Assembly: GCF_001698125.1 (NCBI RefSeq)
Contig: NZ_CP013854.1
Coordinates: 496,001-560,000, forward strand
Source: Pseudonocardia sp. HH130630-07
GTDB taxonomy: Bacteria; Actinomycetota; Actinomycetes; Mycobacteriales; Pseudonocardiaceae
Direction of reading: 5' to 3'
Length of the DNA: 64,000 nt
Shown: positions 41,914 to 49,518 of the stretch, piece after piece
Numbering within the stretch: the first letter of the stretch is position 1
Layout of the letters: each line of letters begins with the position of its first letter
The notes under the pieces: model-generated
The model's database searches: none
The model's input: the letters and a program-made list of their open reading frames with translations, nothing else
What the model was told of the DNA's origin: nothing
Position numbers and translations under genes: made by a program

Positions 41914-42756
41914 TCACGGGGTCGTCAGGGAGCGGAGGCGGGTGGCTGTGGGGTCGAAGGGGTCCAGGTCACGCCAGGTCCAGCGGACCACCGCGCGGAC
42001 ACCGGGCTGGGCGCGCAGGGCGTCCTCCCGGTGCTTCTCCCGGAGGACCGCGGTGGCCACGGTCTCCTCGCCGCGCAGCGATCTGCCGTACTTCTCCATA
42101 CCGTCGAACTCCCCCACGACCCCGTGATCCGGCCACCAGAAGTCGACCCGTCCGACGTGGCCGCCACGGTGGTCGCGCACGACGTGCTGCAGGACGGGCG
42201 GCGGTACCCCGAACCGCTGCATGCGGACGCGGCTCCGGGACTCACCGGGTCCGTCGGCGCACCGGTCCGCGAACACGGCGACCGCGCGCGCCCCCGCCGC
42301 GCCACGCCGTCCCGCGGCCCGGGCGGCCGCGTCGGTGAGATCGGCAGTGGTGCAGAGACCACGGAACAAGGCGGCGTCGGCGACCGTCACCGCCGTCTCG
42401 AACGACGCGGTGCGCGCGAGGTCGGCGACGGTACGGGCCACCGACGTCACCGCGACACCGTCGACGACGGTCACGTCACCGGGCGGCAGCGGGGCGGCCG
42501 TGAGACGCAGGCGCGCCGTGGTGCGCCCGCCACCCGCCCGCTCCCGGATGATCTCGACCCTCCGCAACGAGGTGCCCCACACCGGGAGCCCGTGCAGCAC
42601 CGCGGCGGACGCGTGACCGACCACGGCGCCCGGGCCGAGCAGCGGGAGCGTCGCCGCGACCAGCAGCCGGTGCCGCTCGACGGTGTCCCGTCGCTGCGGG
42701 TCCTCGGCGTCGAGGTAGGCACCGGGACGCACCCGGCAGAGCGTTCCCCGTCGCAA
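41914..42756 (-). CDS. AbiEi-like/DUF559 protein (VSR-type endonuclease fold)
   Basis: A 280-residue protein. The N-terminal half (RRGTLCRVRPGAYLDAED, HASAAVLHGLPVWG, TSVARTVADLARTASFETAV) resembles the AbiEi antitoxin-type domain. The C-terminal half (HVGRVDFWWPDHGVVGEFDG, KHREDALRAQPGVRAVVRWT) is a DUF559/very-short-patch-repair-like nuclease fold with the D...E(x)D pattern. Function is unknown; a defence or toxin-antitoxin role is often suggested. The start is uncertain: no ATG/GTG is in frame, a TTG at 42756 is used, and the family-like sequence continues upstream (DAEIRAAL) to a TGA, so a frameshift or CTG start is possible. Confidence 0.7.
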   Translation of the reverse strand: MRRGTLCRVRPGAYLDAEDPQRRDTVERHRLLVAATLPLLGPGAVVGHASAAVLHGLPVWGTSLRRVEIIRERAGGGRTTARLRLTAAPLPPGDVTVVDGVAVTSVARTVADLARTASFETAVTVADAALFRGLCTTADLTDAAARAAGRRGAAGARAVAVFADRCADGPGESRSRVRMQRFGVPPPVLQHVVRDHRGGHVGRVDFWWPDHGVVGEFDGMEKYGRSLRGEETVATAVLREKHREDALRAQPGVRAVVRWTWRDLDPFDPTATRLRSLTTP

Positions 42757-42875
42757 CGCGGCCCGGATCTCCGCGTCACCGCGCCCCTCGGCCAGGAGGG
42801 TCCGTCGCAGGTGCAGTCATCCCATGGCCCGAGCCTGCCCCGCCCGACGGCCGGCGGACGCCCGACCTCGCCACC

Positions 42876-42975
42876 TGTGGACACCGCCCCTGCCTGTGGA
42901 CACCCGCGCCGCCGGGCCCTGCACCCCCCGATCCGCTCACGCGATCGGCCGTCGCTCACGGGATCGCGTGAGCGG
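42876..42975. repeat. 14-bp-arm palindrome and half-sites right of the DUF559 gene, plus two TGTGGACAC motifs
   Basis: CCGCTCACGCGATC (42933-42946) pairs perfectly with GATCGCGTGAGCGG (42962-42975), and a third half-site CGCTCACGGGATC starts at 42953. Two TGTGGACAC motifs, DnaA-box-like, lie at 42876-42884 and 42895-42903, 19 bp apart. The region between the DUF559 gene and the ABM gene (about 42757-43024) has no other gene. Confidence 0.65.
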
Positions 42976-43024
42976 CGGCGCATCGCGTGCGCGTCCTCTA
43001 CGCACGACCGGGAAGGGAAGCGGG

Positions 43025-43349
43025 TCAGGGGGTCAGGAGGGTGGGGTGGTGGATCGGTTCGGTGCCGGGGGTCACCGAGAGGCGGGTCTCGTGGGTGGCC
43101 TCGGTGCTGGTGTCCGCCTCGGCGAGGAGGGGGTGGACGTGCTCCCGGACCGCACAGGGCCCGGCGGTAGGCGTCGACGGACTCGAAACGGACGGTCAGC
43201 GTCCACTGCTCCCGGTCCTCGATGGCGCGGCCCACCTCGCCGCCCCGGCATCCGGGCTGGGCGGCCAGGAGCTCCAGCGCACGGGCGGCGCGGGCGGTGA
43301 ACGAGGACTCGTCGGCGGGCGACACGGTGAACCGGCATACCAGCAGCAC
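43025..43349 (-). pseudogene. antibiotic biosynthesis monooxygenase (ABM)-domain gene with a frameshift
   Basis: From a GTG at 43349 the frame reads LLVCRFTVSPADESSFTARA, then CRGGEVGRAIEDREQWTLTV and FESVDAYRRAL, a dimeric alpha/beta-barrel ABM-like start. At about 43154 the sensible reading jumps one base, and the continuation in the other frame is AVREHVHPLLAEADTSTEAT, then RLSVTPGTEPIHHPTLL and a TGA at 43025. The total length, 325 nt, is one base more than a multiple of three, so one extra base explains it. It may be a real pseudogene or a sequencing error. Confidence 0.7.
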
Positions 43350-43389
43350 GGCGCGACGATAACGAACACGCCTACCATGTCGGATGCGG

Positions 43390-43413
43390 CCGGCACGGCT
43401 CGACACGTGCCGG
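43390..43413 (+). promoter_or_regulatory. inverted repeat upstream of arsR-zur
   Basis: CCGGCACG-N8-CGTGCCGG lies 38 bp before the arsR start, downstream of a TACCAT (43373-43378) -10-like sequence. It is a candidate operator for the ArsR/SmtB protein or for Zur. Confidence 0.5.
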
Positions 43414-43451
43414 GGGTGTGGCCGCCGCCCCCGGGGACGGGAAACCACCAC

Positions 43452-43814
43452 ATGTCAGCCGCCACCACCCCGCTCCCCGACGACCACGCCGGGGAGCACG
43501 TCCCGGCGCCGGCGCCCGGTCCCGTCCGGGACCAGCGCACCCTGTCCGCGGCCGGTGACCTGCTGCGTGCGCTCGCCGCGCCGGTCCGGATCGCCATCGT
43601 GCTGCAGCTGCTGGAACACTCACGGTGCGTCCACGACCTCGTCGACGCGCTCGGCGTCGCCCAGCCGCTGATCAGCCAGCACCTGCGGGTGCTGAAGTCG
43701 GCGGGGGTGGTCGAGGGCGAGCGCAGGGGGCGCGAGGTGGTGTACTCGCTGGTGGACGATCATCTGGCGCACATCGTCGTGGACGCGGTGGCGCACGTGG
43801 AGGAGGGCTCGTGA
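43452..43814 (+). CDS. ArsR/SmtB-family metal-sensing repressor
   Basis: A 120-residue winged-helix repressor: LRALAAPVRIAIVLQLLEHS, then DLVDALGVAQPLISQHLRVL. The C-terminal helix DDHLAHIVVDAVAHVEE carries the D-x-H...H-x-x-E pattern of the alpha5 zinc-type site found in SmtB/CzrA/NmtR. The ATG at 43452 is used. Its stop overlaps the next gene's GTG (GTGA). The order smtB-zur is typical of actinobacterial zinc homeostasis. Confidence 0.88.
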   Translation: MSAATTPLPDDHAGEHVPAPAPGPVRDQRTLSAAGDLLRALAAPVRIAIVLQLLEHSRCVHDLVDALGVAQPLISQHLRVLKSAGVVEGERRGREVVYSLVDDHLAHIVVDAVAHVEEGS

Positions 43815-44260
43815 CGGACCAGGCGGTGCAGGACGGACCGGCGCGGTCGACCGCCGGCCCGCGCGGTATCCGGGCGACCCGGCAGCGGGCGGCGGTCACC
43901 GCGCTGCTCGACCGGATCGAGGACTTCCGCTCCGCGCAGGAGATCCACGAGGAGCTGCGCCGCACCGGCGAGGGAATCGGCCTGACCACGGTCTACCGCA
44001 CCCTGCAGACCCTCGCCGACGGCGGCGAGGTCGACGTGCTGCGGACGGCGTCCGGCGAGGCCGTGTACCGCCGGTGTGCGACCGAGCACCACCACCATCA
44101 CCTGGTGTGCCGCCGGTGCGGCGCCGCCGTCGAGATCGAGGGCCCGGCCGTCGAGTCGTGGACGCAGTCGGTCGCGGAGAAGCACGGTTTCACCGAGGTC
44201 TCGCACACGCTGGAGATCTTCGGCCTGTGCGCGGGGTGCGCGGCCCAGCGCTCCTCCTGA
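43811..44260 (+). CDS. zur: Fur-family zinc uptake regulator
   Basis: A 149-residue Fur-family repressor. The DNA-binding part is ATRQRAAVTALLDRIEDFRS, and LTTVYRTLQTLADGGEVDVL is present. The metal regions are YRRCATEHHHHHLVCRRCGA and FGLCAGCA, with both structural CxxC pairs. Its coupling to an ArsR/SmtB gene identifies it as Zur (FurB) rather than Fur by analogy with mycobacteria. It would repress zinc uptake genes when Zn2+ is sufficient. It ends 27 bp before an insertion sequence. Confidence 0.9.
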   Translation: MTDQAVQDGPARSTAGPRGIRATRQRAAVTALLDRIEDFRSAQEIHEELRRTGEGIGLTTVYRTLQTLADGGEVDVLRTASGEAVYRRCATEHHHHHLVCRRCGAAVEIEGPAVESWTQSVAEKHGFTEVSHTLEIFGLCAGCAAQRSS

Positions 44261-44286
44261 TCCCCTGCGGCCCGGGGCGGGCTCAG

Positions 44287-45207
44287 AGAGTGTTTGAGAA
44301 GATCATGTTGAGGGTGTGACTACGTACTTCTGCTGGCGTCGGGCGGGTTCGCCACGGGCGATGCGGCGGGTGATGGTGTTGATCGCCGCCCAGCGGATCA
44401 TGGCCTCGGACACTGCGGGGTGGCGTTCGTAGTCGCGGGCCAGGCGGCGGTGTGCGGTGACCCAGGCCAGGGTCCGCTCGACCACCCACCGCCGCGGGAG
44501 GACGGCGAATCCGCGCTGCTCAGGCGGTTTGCGCACGATCTCGACGCTGGTGTGCAGGATCGTGGTCGCCCAGTCCAGCAGGCGCCCGGCGAACCCGGCG
44601 TCGGCGTAGACGAACCGCACCCTCGTGCGCAGGTAGAGGTCGAGCAGGATCGACTTGGCGCCATCGCGGTCCTGCACCGACGCCGAGCACACCATCGTGG
44701 TCAGCAGCAGGCCGAGGGTGTCGGTCACGATGAACCGCTTCCGACCGTTGACCTTCTTCCCGGCGTCATAGCCGCGGGTGTCCCGCCCGACCGTGTCAGC
44801 GCCCCTCACCGACTGCGAGTCGATGATCCCCGCGCTGGGTTCGGGGTCGCGGCCCTCATCAGCGCGTAGCTGACGGCGCACGATCGGGAGGATCTGCTCG
44901 GTGACCCTCTGCTGCTCCCACCGGTTGAAGTACCAGTACACCGTCTGCCACGGCGGGAAATCCACTGGTAGAGCCCGCCACGCGCACCCGGCGCGCACGA
45001 CGTAGAGGATCGCATCCACCACATCACGGCGCGCGTGCTTCTCCGGCCGGCCTCCCGCCCCCGCCGCTGGCAGCAGCGGCTCGATCAACGCCCACTGCTC
45101 ATCGCTGGTGTCCGAGGGGTACCGCCGCCTACGCCGAGCCACTCCTCCACGATGGACCACACCCGGACGCATCCAGCGCAGACACGCCGACCCTTCTCAA
45201 ACACGCT
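44287..45207 (-). mobile_element. IS5-family insertion sequence, third element (single-ORF type)
   Basis: A 921-bp element with 15-bp terminal repeats AGAGTGTTTGAGAAG (left) and AGCGTGTTTGAGAAG (right, read inward), one mismatch. It is flanked by CTCAG on both sides (44282-44286 and 45208-45212), a 5-bp target duplication. It is unrelated in sequence to the two IS427-like copies and lies between the convergent zur and cysteine-desulfurase-like genes. Confidence 0.92.
44303..45142 (-). CDS. IS5-family transposase (IS112-like)
   Basis: About 279 residues in one intact frame. The N-terminal DUF4096-type segment reads YPSDTSDEQWALIEPLLPAA and CAWRALPVDFPPWQTVYWYF. The DDE core shows SAGIIDSQSVRGAD, VRFVYADAGFAGRLL and the Glu in RRWVVERTLAWVTAHRRLAR. 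A GTG at 45142 matches the family start; an ATG at 45172 is also open. The frame appears functional. Confidence 0.9.
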   Translation of the reverse strand: MARRRRRYPSDTSDEQWALIEPLLPAAGAGGRPEKHARRDVVDAILYVVRAGCAWRALPVDFPPWQTVYWYFNRWEQQRVTEQILPIVRRQLRADEGRDPEPSAGIIDSQSVRGADTVGRDTRGYDAGKKVNGRKRFIVTDTLGLLLTTMVCSASVQDRDGAKSILLDLYLRTRVRFVYADAGFAGRLLDWATTILHTSVEIVRKPPEQRGFAVLPRRWVVERTLAWVTAHRRLARDYERHPAVSEAMIRWAAINTITRRIARGEPARRQQKYVVTPST

Positions 45208-45208
45208 C

Positions 45209-46594
45209 TCAGTGCCCGCAGCCGCGTGCGGCCCCCGGACGCCCCGAGCCCGGCCCGTCGAGCGGACGCGGGTCCGGCGTCGGCGCCCAGCGCCCGTCGA
45301 CGATCGCGTAGGTCCATCCCGGCTCGCGCCGGGCGATCCGGTCCAGCGCGTGTACCAGCCGGTCGACGTCGGACGCGGTGCTCCGCAGCCCCAGCGAGGC
45401 GCGGACCGCGTCGCCGCCGGTCAGCCGCTCCAGCAGCGGGTGCGCGCAGAACCGCCCGTCGCGGACACCGATCCCGTGCTCCGCCGACAGCGCCGCCGCG
45501 ACCAGCCCGGCGGGCAGCTCGCCGAGGGTGAACGAGACGGTGGCGGTGCGGTCCCCGGAGCCGGCCGGGTCGTCGAACACCGACAGGACCCGCAGCCCGG
45601 GCACCGTCGCCAGGCCCGCCCGCAGCCGCCGGAGCAGTGCCCGCTCGTGGGCCGGGACGTCCTCGTCGATCAGCGGGTCCAGCTCGCGGCAGGCCGCACC
45701 GAGCGCGGCCGAGCCCAGCACGTTCGGTGTGCCGCCCTCGTGCCGCTGCGGCGCCGGCAGCCACTCGGTGCGGGTCCGGTCGCCGTCCACCGCGACCGAT
45801 CCGACGGCGCCGCCCCCGGCGAGGTGCGGCTCGGCGGTGTCCAGCCAGTCCCGGCGCCCGACCAGGGCCCCGATCCCGTACGGGGCGTAGAGCTTGTGCC
45901 CGGAGAGCGCCACGTAGTCCGCGCCCCACCCGGCGAGATCGACCCTGCGGTGCGGTGCGAGCTGGGCCGCGTCCACGCAGACCCGGGCCCCCGCCGCGTG
46001 CGCGATCCGGACGATCTCCGGGATCGGCAGCAGCTCACCCGTCACGTTGGACGCGCCGGTCACCGCGACCAGCGCGGCGTCCGGACGCTCGGTGAGCTCG
46101 GTGCGCAGCGCGTCCAGGGTCGCGGCGAGCGTCCGGCCGGCCCGCACCACCCGGTGCTCGGTGTGCCGCCAGGCCAGCAGCGTCGCGTGGTGCTCCAGGT
46201 CGAGCGTCACCACCGGCCCCGGGACGGCACGGGCCAGCAGGCCGAGCGCGTCGGTGGTGTTCCGGGTGAACACGACGACGTCGTCGGCGCGCGCCCGGAC
46301 GAACCGCGCGACGTCGGCGCGCGCGTCCTCCACCAGCGCGGTGCAGACCCTCGACGTCCAGCCGGCGCCCCGGTGCACGCTGCCGTGGTAGGGCAGCACC
46401 TCGGCGACGTGCGCGGCGACCGCCTCCAGGGCCGGCGCCGACGCCGCGGAGTCCAGGTCGCAGTACCGGACCCGGGACCCGTCGACGACCGGGACGCTCA
46501 GGTCGGCGCCGACCACCCGGGGCAGTTCGGCCCGGTGCGGAGCACGGTCCGCGGCCACGTCGCAGGGGGTGTCGGTCAGCAGTGCAGCAGTCAT
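45209..46594 (-). CDS. cysteine-desulfurase-like class V aminotransferase under SAM-riboswitch control
   Basis: A 461-residue PLP-dependent enzyme. It shows DDVVVFTRNTTDALGLLA, TLDLEHHATLLAW, ARVCVDAAQLAPHRRVDLAG and the PLP-lysine segment VALSGHKLYAPYGIGALVG. A C-terminal small domain follows. It resembles IscS/SufS-like desulfurases, although the persulfide cysteine loop is not obvious, so the reaction could be a related C-S lyase or aminotransferase. The ATG at 46594 follows a SAM-IV-type riboswitch, linking it to sulfur/methionine metabolism. Its TGA stop lies in the CTCAG target duplication of the adjacent IS. Confidence 0.82.
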   Translation of the reverse strand: MTAALLTDTPCDVAADRAPHRAELPRVVGADLSVPVVDGSRVRYCDLDSAASAPALEAVAAHVAEVLPYHGSVHRGAGWTSRVCTALVEDARADVARFVRARADDVVVFTRNTTDALGLLARAVPGPVVTLDLEHHATLLAWRHTEHRVVRAGRTLAATLDALRTELTERPDAALVAVTGASNVTGELLPIPEIVRIAHAAGARVCVDAAQLAPHRRVDLAGWGADYVALSGHKLYAPYGIGALVGRRDWLDTAEPHLAGGGAVGSVAVDGDRTRTEWLPAPQRHEGGTPNVLGSAALGAACRELDPLIDEDVPAHERALLRRLRAGLATVPGLRVLSVFDDPAGSGDRTATVSFTLGELPAGLVAAALSAEHGIGVRDGRFCAHPLLERLTGGDAVRASLGLRSTASDVDRLVHALDRIARREPGWTYAIVDGRWAPTPDPRPLDGPGSGRPGAARGCGH

Positions 46595-46640
46595 GATCCG
46601 GCCTCGCGGGATCTCATGGACCCGGCGGTACGCCCCGGAT

Positions 46641-46752
46641 CCGCGCTTGCCGCCCGCGGGTGTCGCGGCGGCCCGGTCATCACCCGGGGCACCCCACCGC
46701 GGAGGAGGGTTGCCGGCCAGCAAGCCGGGGCTTCGCGCTGGCACTCGTGACC
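46641..46752 (-). ncRNA. SAM-IV riboswitch
   Basis: On the minus strand the aptamer starts GGTCACGAGTGCCAGCG, continues AAGCCCCGGCTTGCTGG and CCGGCAACCCTCC, then GGTGGGGTGCCCCGGGTGA, and closes with TGATGACC to form P1. A GC-rich 3' hairpin (46641-46674) completes the SAM-IV-like architecture. A TAGCGT -10 (46763-46768) places the start of transcription just before it. It should switch off the downstream PLP enzyme when S-adenosylmethionine is high. Confidence 0.88.
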
Positions 46753-46877
46753 TTCGGCGGCGACGCTAGCACGATCCCGCGCCCGCCCGGTGCGGCGTAG
46801 GTCACCGACCGTCTCATAACGCGACGCCGGAGCGGGGGCCGCGGCACTAGCGTCGGGCGGTGGAGGTGAGGTCGACG

Positions 46878-47510
46878 ATGACCGACACGCAGGAGGACGG
46901 CGCCCCCTCGGCACCCACGTCGGTGCGCCGGATCGACGTGCCCGAATCGGGCGAGCTCGCCCAGCTGGCCGCCGTGCTCGACGACCTGCAGTACGTGCTC
47001 CGCTGCTGCGAGCACCTGGTCACCGCGCTCGGCGGGCCGGAGTCCGGCCCGGTCCGGGTGGACGCCGACCCGGCGCTGGTGGAGGCGCTGTGGACCGGTG
47101 CCGTCGTCGGCTACGTGCGCTGCTTCTCCGGCCGCACGAAGACCCTGACCCGCGACGACCTGGCCCGGCTGGAGCTGGACGGCGACGTCTCCGGGTTCCA
47201 CGACATGCTGTCCACCCTGCGCGACCACTACGCCTCCCGGCACGTGAACCCGCGCGAGTCGTACACGGTCGGTGTGGCCCAGTCCAACGACGGCAACCCG
47301 CGCGGGGTCGCGGTCGTCTCCACGCCGCGCCCGCAGGTCGACGAGACCACCGTGCGCCTGCTCGGCCGGGTGGCCTACTCGCTGTCCGCCCTGGTCGACG
47401 CGCGGATGAAGAAGTCCCAGAACGACGTGCTCGGCGTCGCGCACCAGATGTCTCCGGGCCAGCTGTCTGCGTTGCCCGTGGTGCACCTGGGCGAGGAGGG
47501 CACCGGCTGA
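46878..47510 (+). CDS. conserved hypothetical actinobacterial protein
   Basis: A 210-residue soluble protein: VRRIDVPESGELAQLAAVLD, then LRCCEHLVTALG, VVGYVRCFSGRTKTLTRDDL, LRDHYASRHVNPRESYTVGV and FLGRVAYSLSALVDARM-like helices. The internal FHDMLSTLRDHYASRHVN stretch is a marked helix. No enzymatic motif is recognised. The ATG at 46878 is preferred because GGAGGTGAG precedes it. It is divergent from the riboswitch transcript and has its own TAGCGT -10-like box (46848-46853). Confidence 0.7.
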   Translation: MTDTQEDGAPSAPTSVRRIDVPESGELAQLAAVLDDLQYVLRCCEHLVTALGGPESGPVRVDADPALVEALWTGAVVGYVRCFSGRTKTLTRDDLARLELDGDVSGFHDMLSTLRDHYASRHVNPRESYTVGVAQSNDGNPRGVAVVSTPRPQVDETTVRLLGRVAYSLSALVDARMKKSQNDVLGVAHQMSPGQLSALPVVHLGEEGTG

Positions 47511-47587
47511 GCCGCGGCGTGCATGGAACGTCCGGGATCGGCAACCCCGCCGGGGACACATCCGATCCCGCCGAGGAGGACGACCCC

Positions 47588-47923
47588 ATGACCACCCGCA
47601 CGACCACCCCCGCCGCCGTCCACGCCGCGCTGGAGGGTGTGCACTTCCCGGCCGGCAAGGACGAGCTGGCCGCCGGCGCCGAACGCAACGGCGCGGACGC
47701 GGCCACCGTCGAGGCGATCCGCGCGGTGCCCGCTGAGGACTACGGCTCGGTGTCCGACGTCGTCGCCGTGGTCGACACCGCCGACGAGTACGACGAGGAG
47801 ACCGAGCAGCTCCGCGCCCAGCGCCGGACGCAGCACACCCACAGCGGGCTGTCCGAGGGCACGAAGGACGTGGACCCGGTCAACCCGATCGCCGAGGAGC
47901 TGGGCACGAACCGCAAGAAGTAG
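47588..47923 (+). CDS. DUF2795-containing small protein
   Basis: A 111-residue protein. The first ~70 residues (AALEGVHFPAGKDELAAGAE, then AIRAVPAEDYGSVSDVVAVV) match the DUF2795 fold, a small helical module seen in actinobacterial stress-related proteins. The acidic/basic C-terminal tail ends in ELGTNRKK. The function is unknown. The ATG at 47588 has GAGGAGG upstream. It converges on an MFS gene with a 10-bp gap. Confidence 0.78.
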   Translation: MTTRTTTPAAVHAALEGVHFPAGKDELAAGAERNGADAATVEAIRAVPAEDYGSVSDVVAVVDTADEYDEETEQLRAQRRTQHTHSGLSEGTKDVDPVNPIAEELGTNRKK

Positions 47924-47933
47924 CGGTGGTGGC

Positions 47934-49115
47934 TCAGGCCGGGGCCCGCGGGCGCAGCAGGGCGACCGCGGCCGCCCCGGCCAGCACCGACACCAGGATC
48001 GTCACCGCCATCGCGACCGCGGTGACCCCGCCGGTCGAGACCAGGGGCGGGACGACCGCGCCGAACGCGAACTGGGCCGTCCCCAGCAGCCCCGACGCCG
48101 CCCCGGCCCGCTCGCGCTGCCCGGCGAGTGCCAGTGCAGTGCCGTTCGGCAGCACCAGCCCGACCGCGGCGACGACCAGGAACAGCGGCACGAGCAGCAC
48201 CCACACCGGCGTCGCGAGCAGCGTCGCGACGAGCAGCCCGACCGCGCCGGCGAGGGCCACCACGACCCCGGCCAGCAGCAGCCGCCGCGGCCCGTGCCGG
48301 TCCACCAGCCAGGCGCTGACCTGCCCGGCGACGAGGATGCCGACCGCGTTCACCGCGAACACCGCGCCGTAGGCCTGTGCGCCGAGCCCGTACCCGTCCT
48401 GCAGCACGTAGCTGCCCATGGCGATGTAGACGAACATCCCGGTGCAGGTCAGCGCGAGGACGAGGGTCGGGCCGAGGAACGTGCGGTCGGCGGCGACCAC
48501 CCGCAGCGAGGCGGCCGTCCGGGCCAGCCCACCGGCCCGGCGCCGCTCGACCGGCAACGTCTCCGGCCGGGTCAGTGCGGCGACCAGCAGCAGCACCCCG
48601 ATCCCGGCGAGCACCCAGAACAGGCCCCGCCAGTCGGTGACCCGCAGCAGCTGGCTGCCCAGCACCGGTGCCACCACCGGCGCCGCCCCGCTCACCACCA
48701 GCAGCATCGCGAACATCCGGGCCGCCGTCGCGCCGTCGTAGAGGTCGCGGACCATCGCCCGCGCGCAGACGATGCCGCAGGCCCCGGCCAGGCCGCCCAG
48801 CAGCCGGAGCACGAGCAGCAGCTCGATGGACGGCACGAGGGCGCACAGCGCCGACGTCACCGCGAACGCCCCGACCCCGGCCAGCAGCGGCACCCGGCGG
48901 CCGAACCGGTCCGACAGCGGCCCGAACAGCAGCTGCCCGCCGGCCAGGCCGACCATGCACAGCGACATCGTGGCCTGCCCGAGCGACTCGGTGGTCCCGA
49001 GGTCCCGGGTCAGCGCCGGCAGCGCGGGCAGGTAGAGGTCCAGCGCGAGCGGCCCGAACGAGGTCAGCCCGCCGAGGACGAGCACCTGCGACAGCGGGAG
49101 CCGGGCGCGCTCCAC
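47934..49115 (-). CDS. Bcr/CflA-family MFS multidrug exporter
   Basis: A 393-residue transporter with 12 predicted helices. The N-terminus GLTSFGPLALDLYLPALPAL and the motif LFGPLSDRFGRRVPLLAGV are characteristic of the Bcr/CflA drug:H+ antiporter group; CARAMVRDLYDGATAARMFA also matches. It would export antibiotics or metabolites. The GTG at 49115 is used. It lies 1 bp after the preceding hypothetical gene and so is in the uppS transcript. Confidence 0.88.
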   Translation of the reverse strand: MERARLPLSQVLVLGGLTSFGPLALDLYLPALPALTRDLGTTESLGQATMSLCMVGLAGGQLLFGPLSDRFGRRVPLLAGVGAFAVTSALCALVPSIELLLVLRLLGGLAGACGIVCARAMVRDLYDGATAARMFAMLLVVSGAAPVVAPVLGSQLLRVTDWRGLFWVLAGIGVLLLVAALTRPETLPVERRRAGGLARTAASLRVVAADRTFLGPTLVLALTCTGMFVYIAMGSYVLQDGYGLGAQAYGAVFAVNAVGILVAGQVSAWLVDRHGPRRLLLAGVVVALAGAVGLLVATLLATPVWVLLVPLFLVVAAVGLVLPNGTALALAGQRERAGAASGLLGTAQFAFGAVVPPLVSTGGVTAVAMAVTILVSVLAGAAAVALLRPRAPA

Positions 49116-49116
49116 G

Positions 49117-49518
49117 TCAGGCGTCGACGAGCTCGGCGCGCATGCTCGACGCCGAGGAGACCACCAGCATCAGCAGCGTGCCCATCGCCTGCTCGGCCAG
49201 GCCGGACGCCGGGAACGCGTAGCGCAGCGTGACGTCCCAGCCGTGTTCCCCGCGCACCACCCGCGGCGTGCCGAACAGCCCCTCGCCGACCCCGAGCCCG
49301 ACCCGGCGCGGGACGTCGTCGGACGCCAGGTCCCAGGCGACCACACAGGTGAGGTTGAGGACCGGCAGGCCCTCCTCCAGCTCGGTGCCCTGGACCACGC
49401 AGAGCACGCCGCCGTGGGCGAAGGTGAGGGCACCGTCGTCGTCGGTCTGCACGTCGTGGAACCGCTCCAGCGCAGCGCGTGCGGTCGCGAGCATCCCGGC
49501 GATCACCCCGCCCGTCAC
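49117..49518 (-). CDS. hypothetical protein, YbjN-like fold suspected
   Basis: A 133-residue protein. It reads [20 protein letters not shown], then [36 protein letters not shown] and [20 protein letters not shown]. The pattern of an N-terminal helix, a beta sheet and helix resembles small YbjN/type-III-chaperone-like proteins. That is only a structural impression. Its GTG overlaps the uppS stop by 4 bp, so it is co-translated with uppS. Confidence 0.65.
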   Translation of the reverse strand: MTGGVIAGMLATARAALERFHDVQTDDDGALTFAHGGVLCVVQGTELEEGLPVLNLTCVVAWDLASDDVPRRVGLGVGEGLFGTPRVVRGEHGWDVTLRYAFPASGLAEQAMGTLLMLVVSSASSMRAELVDA

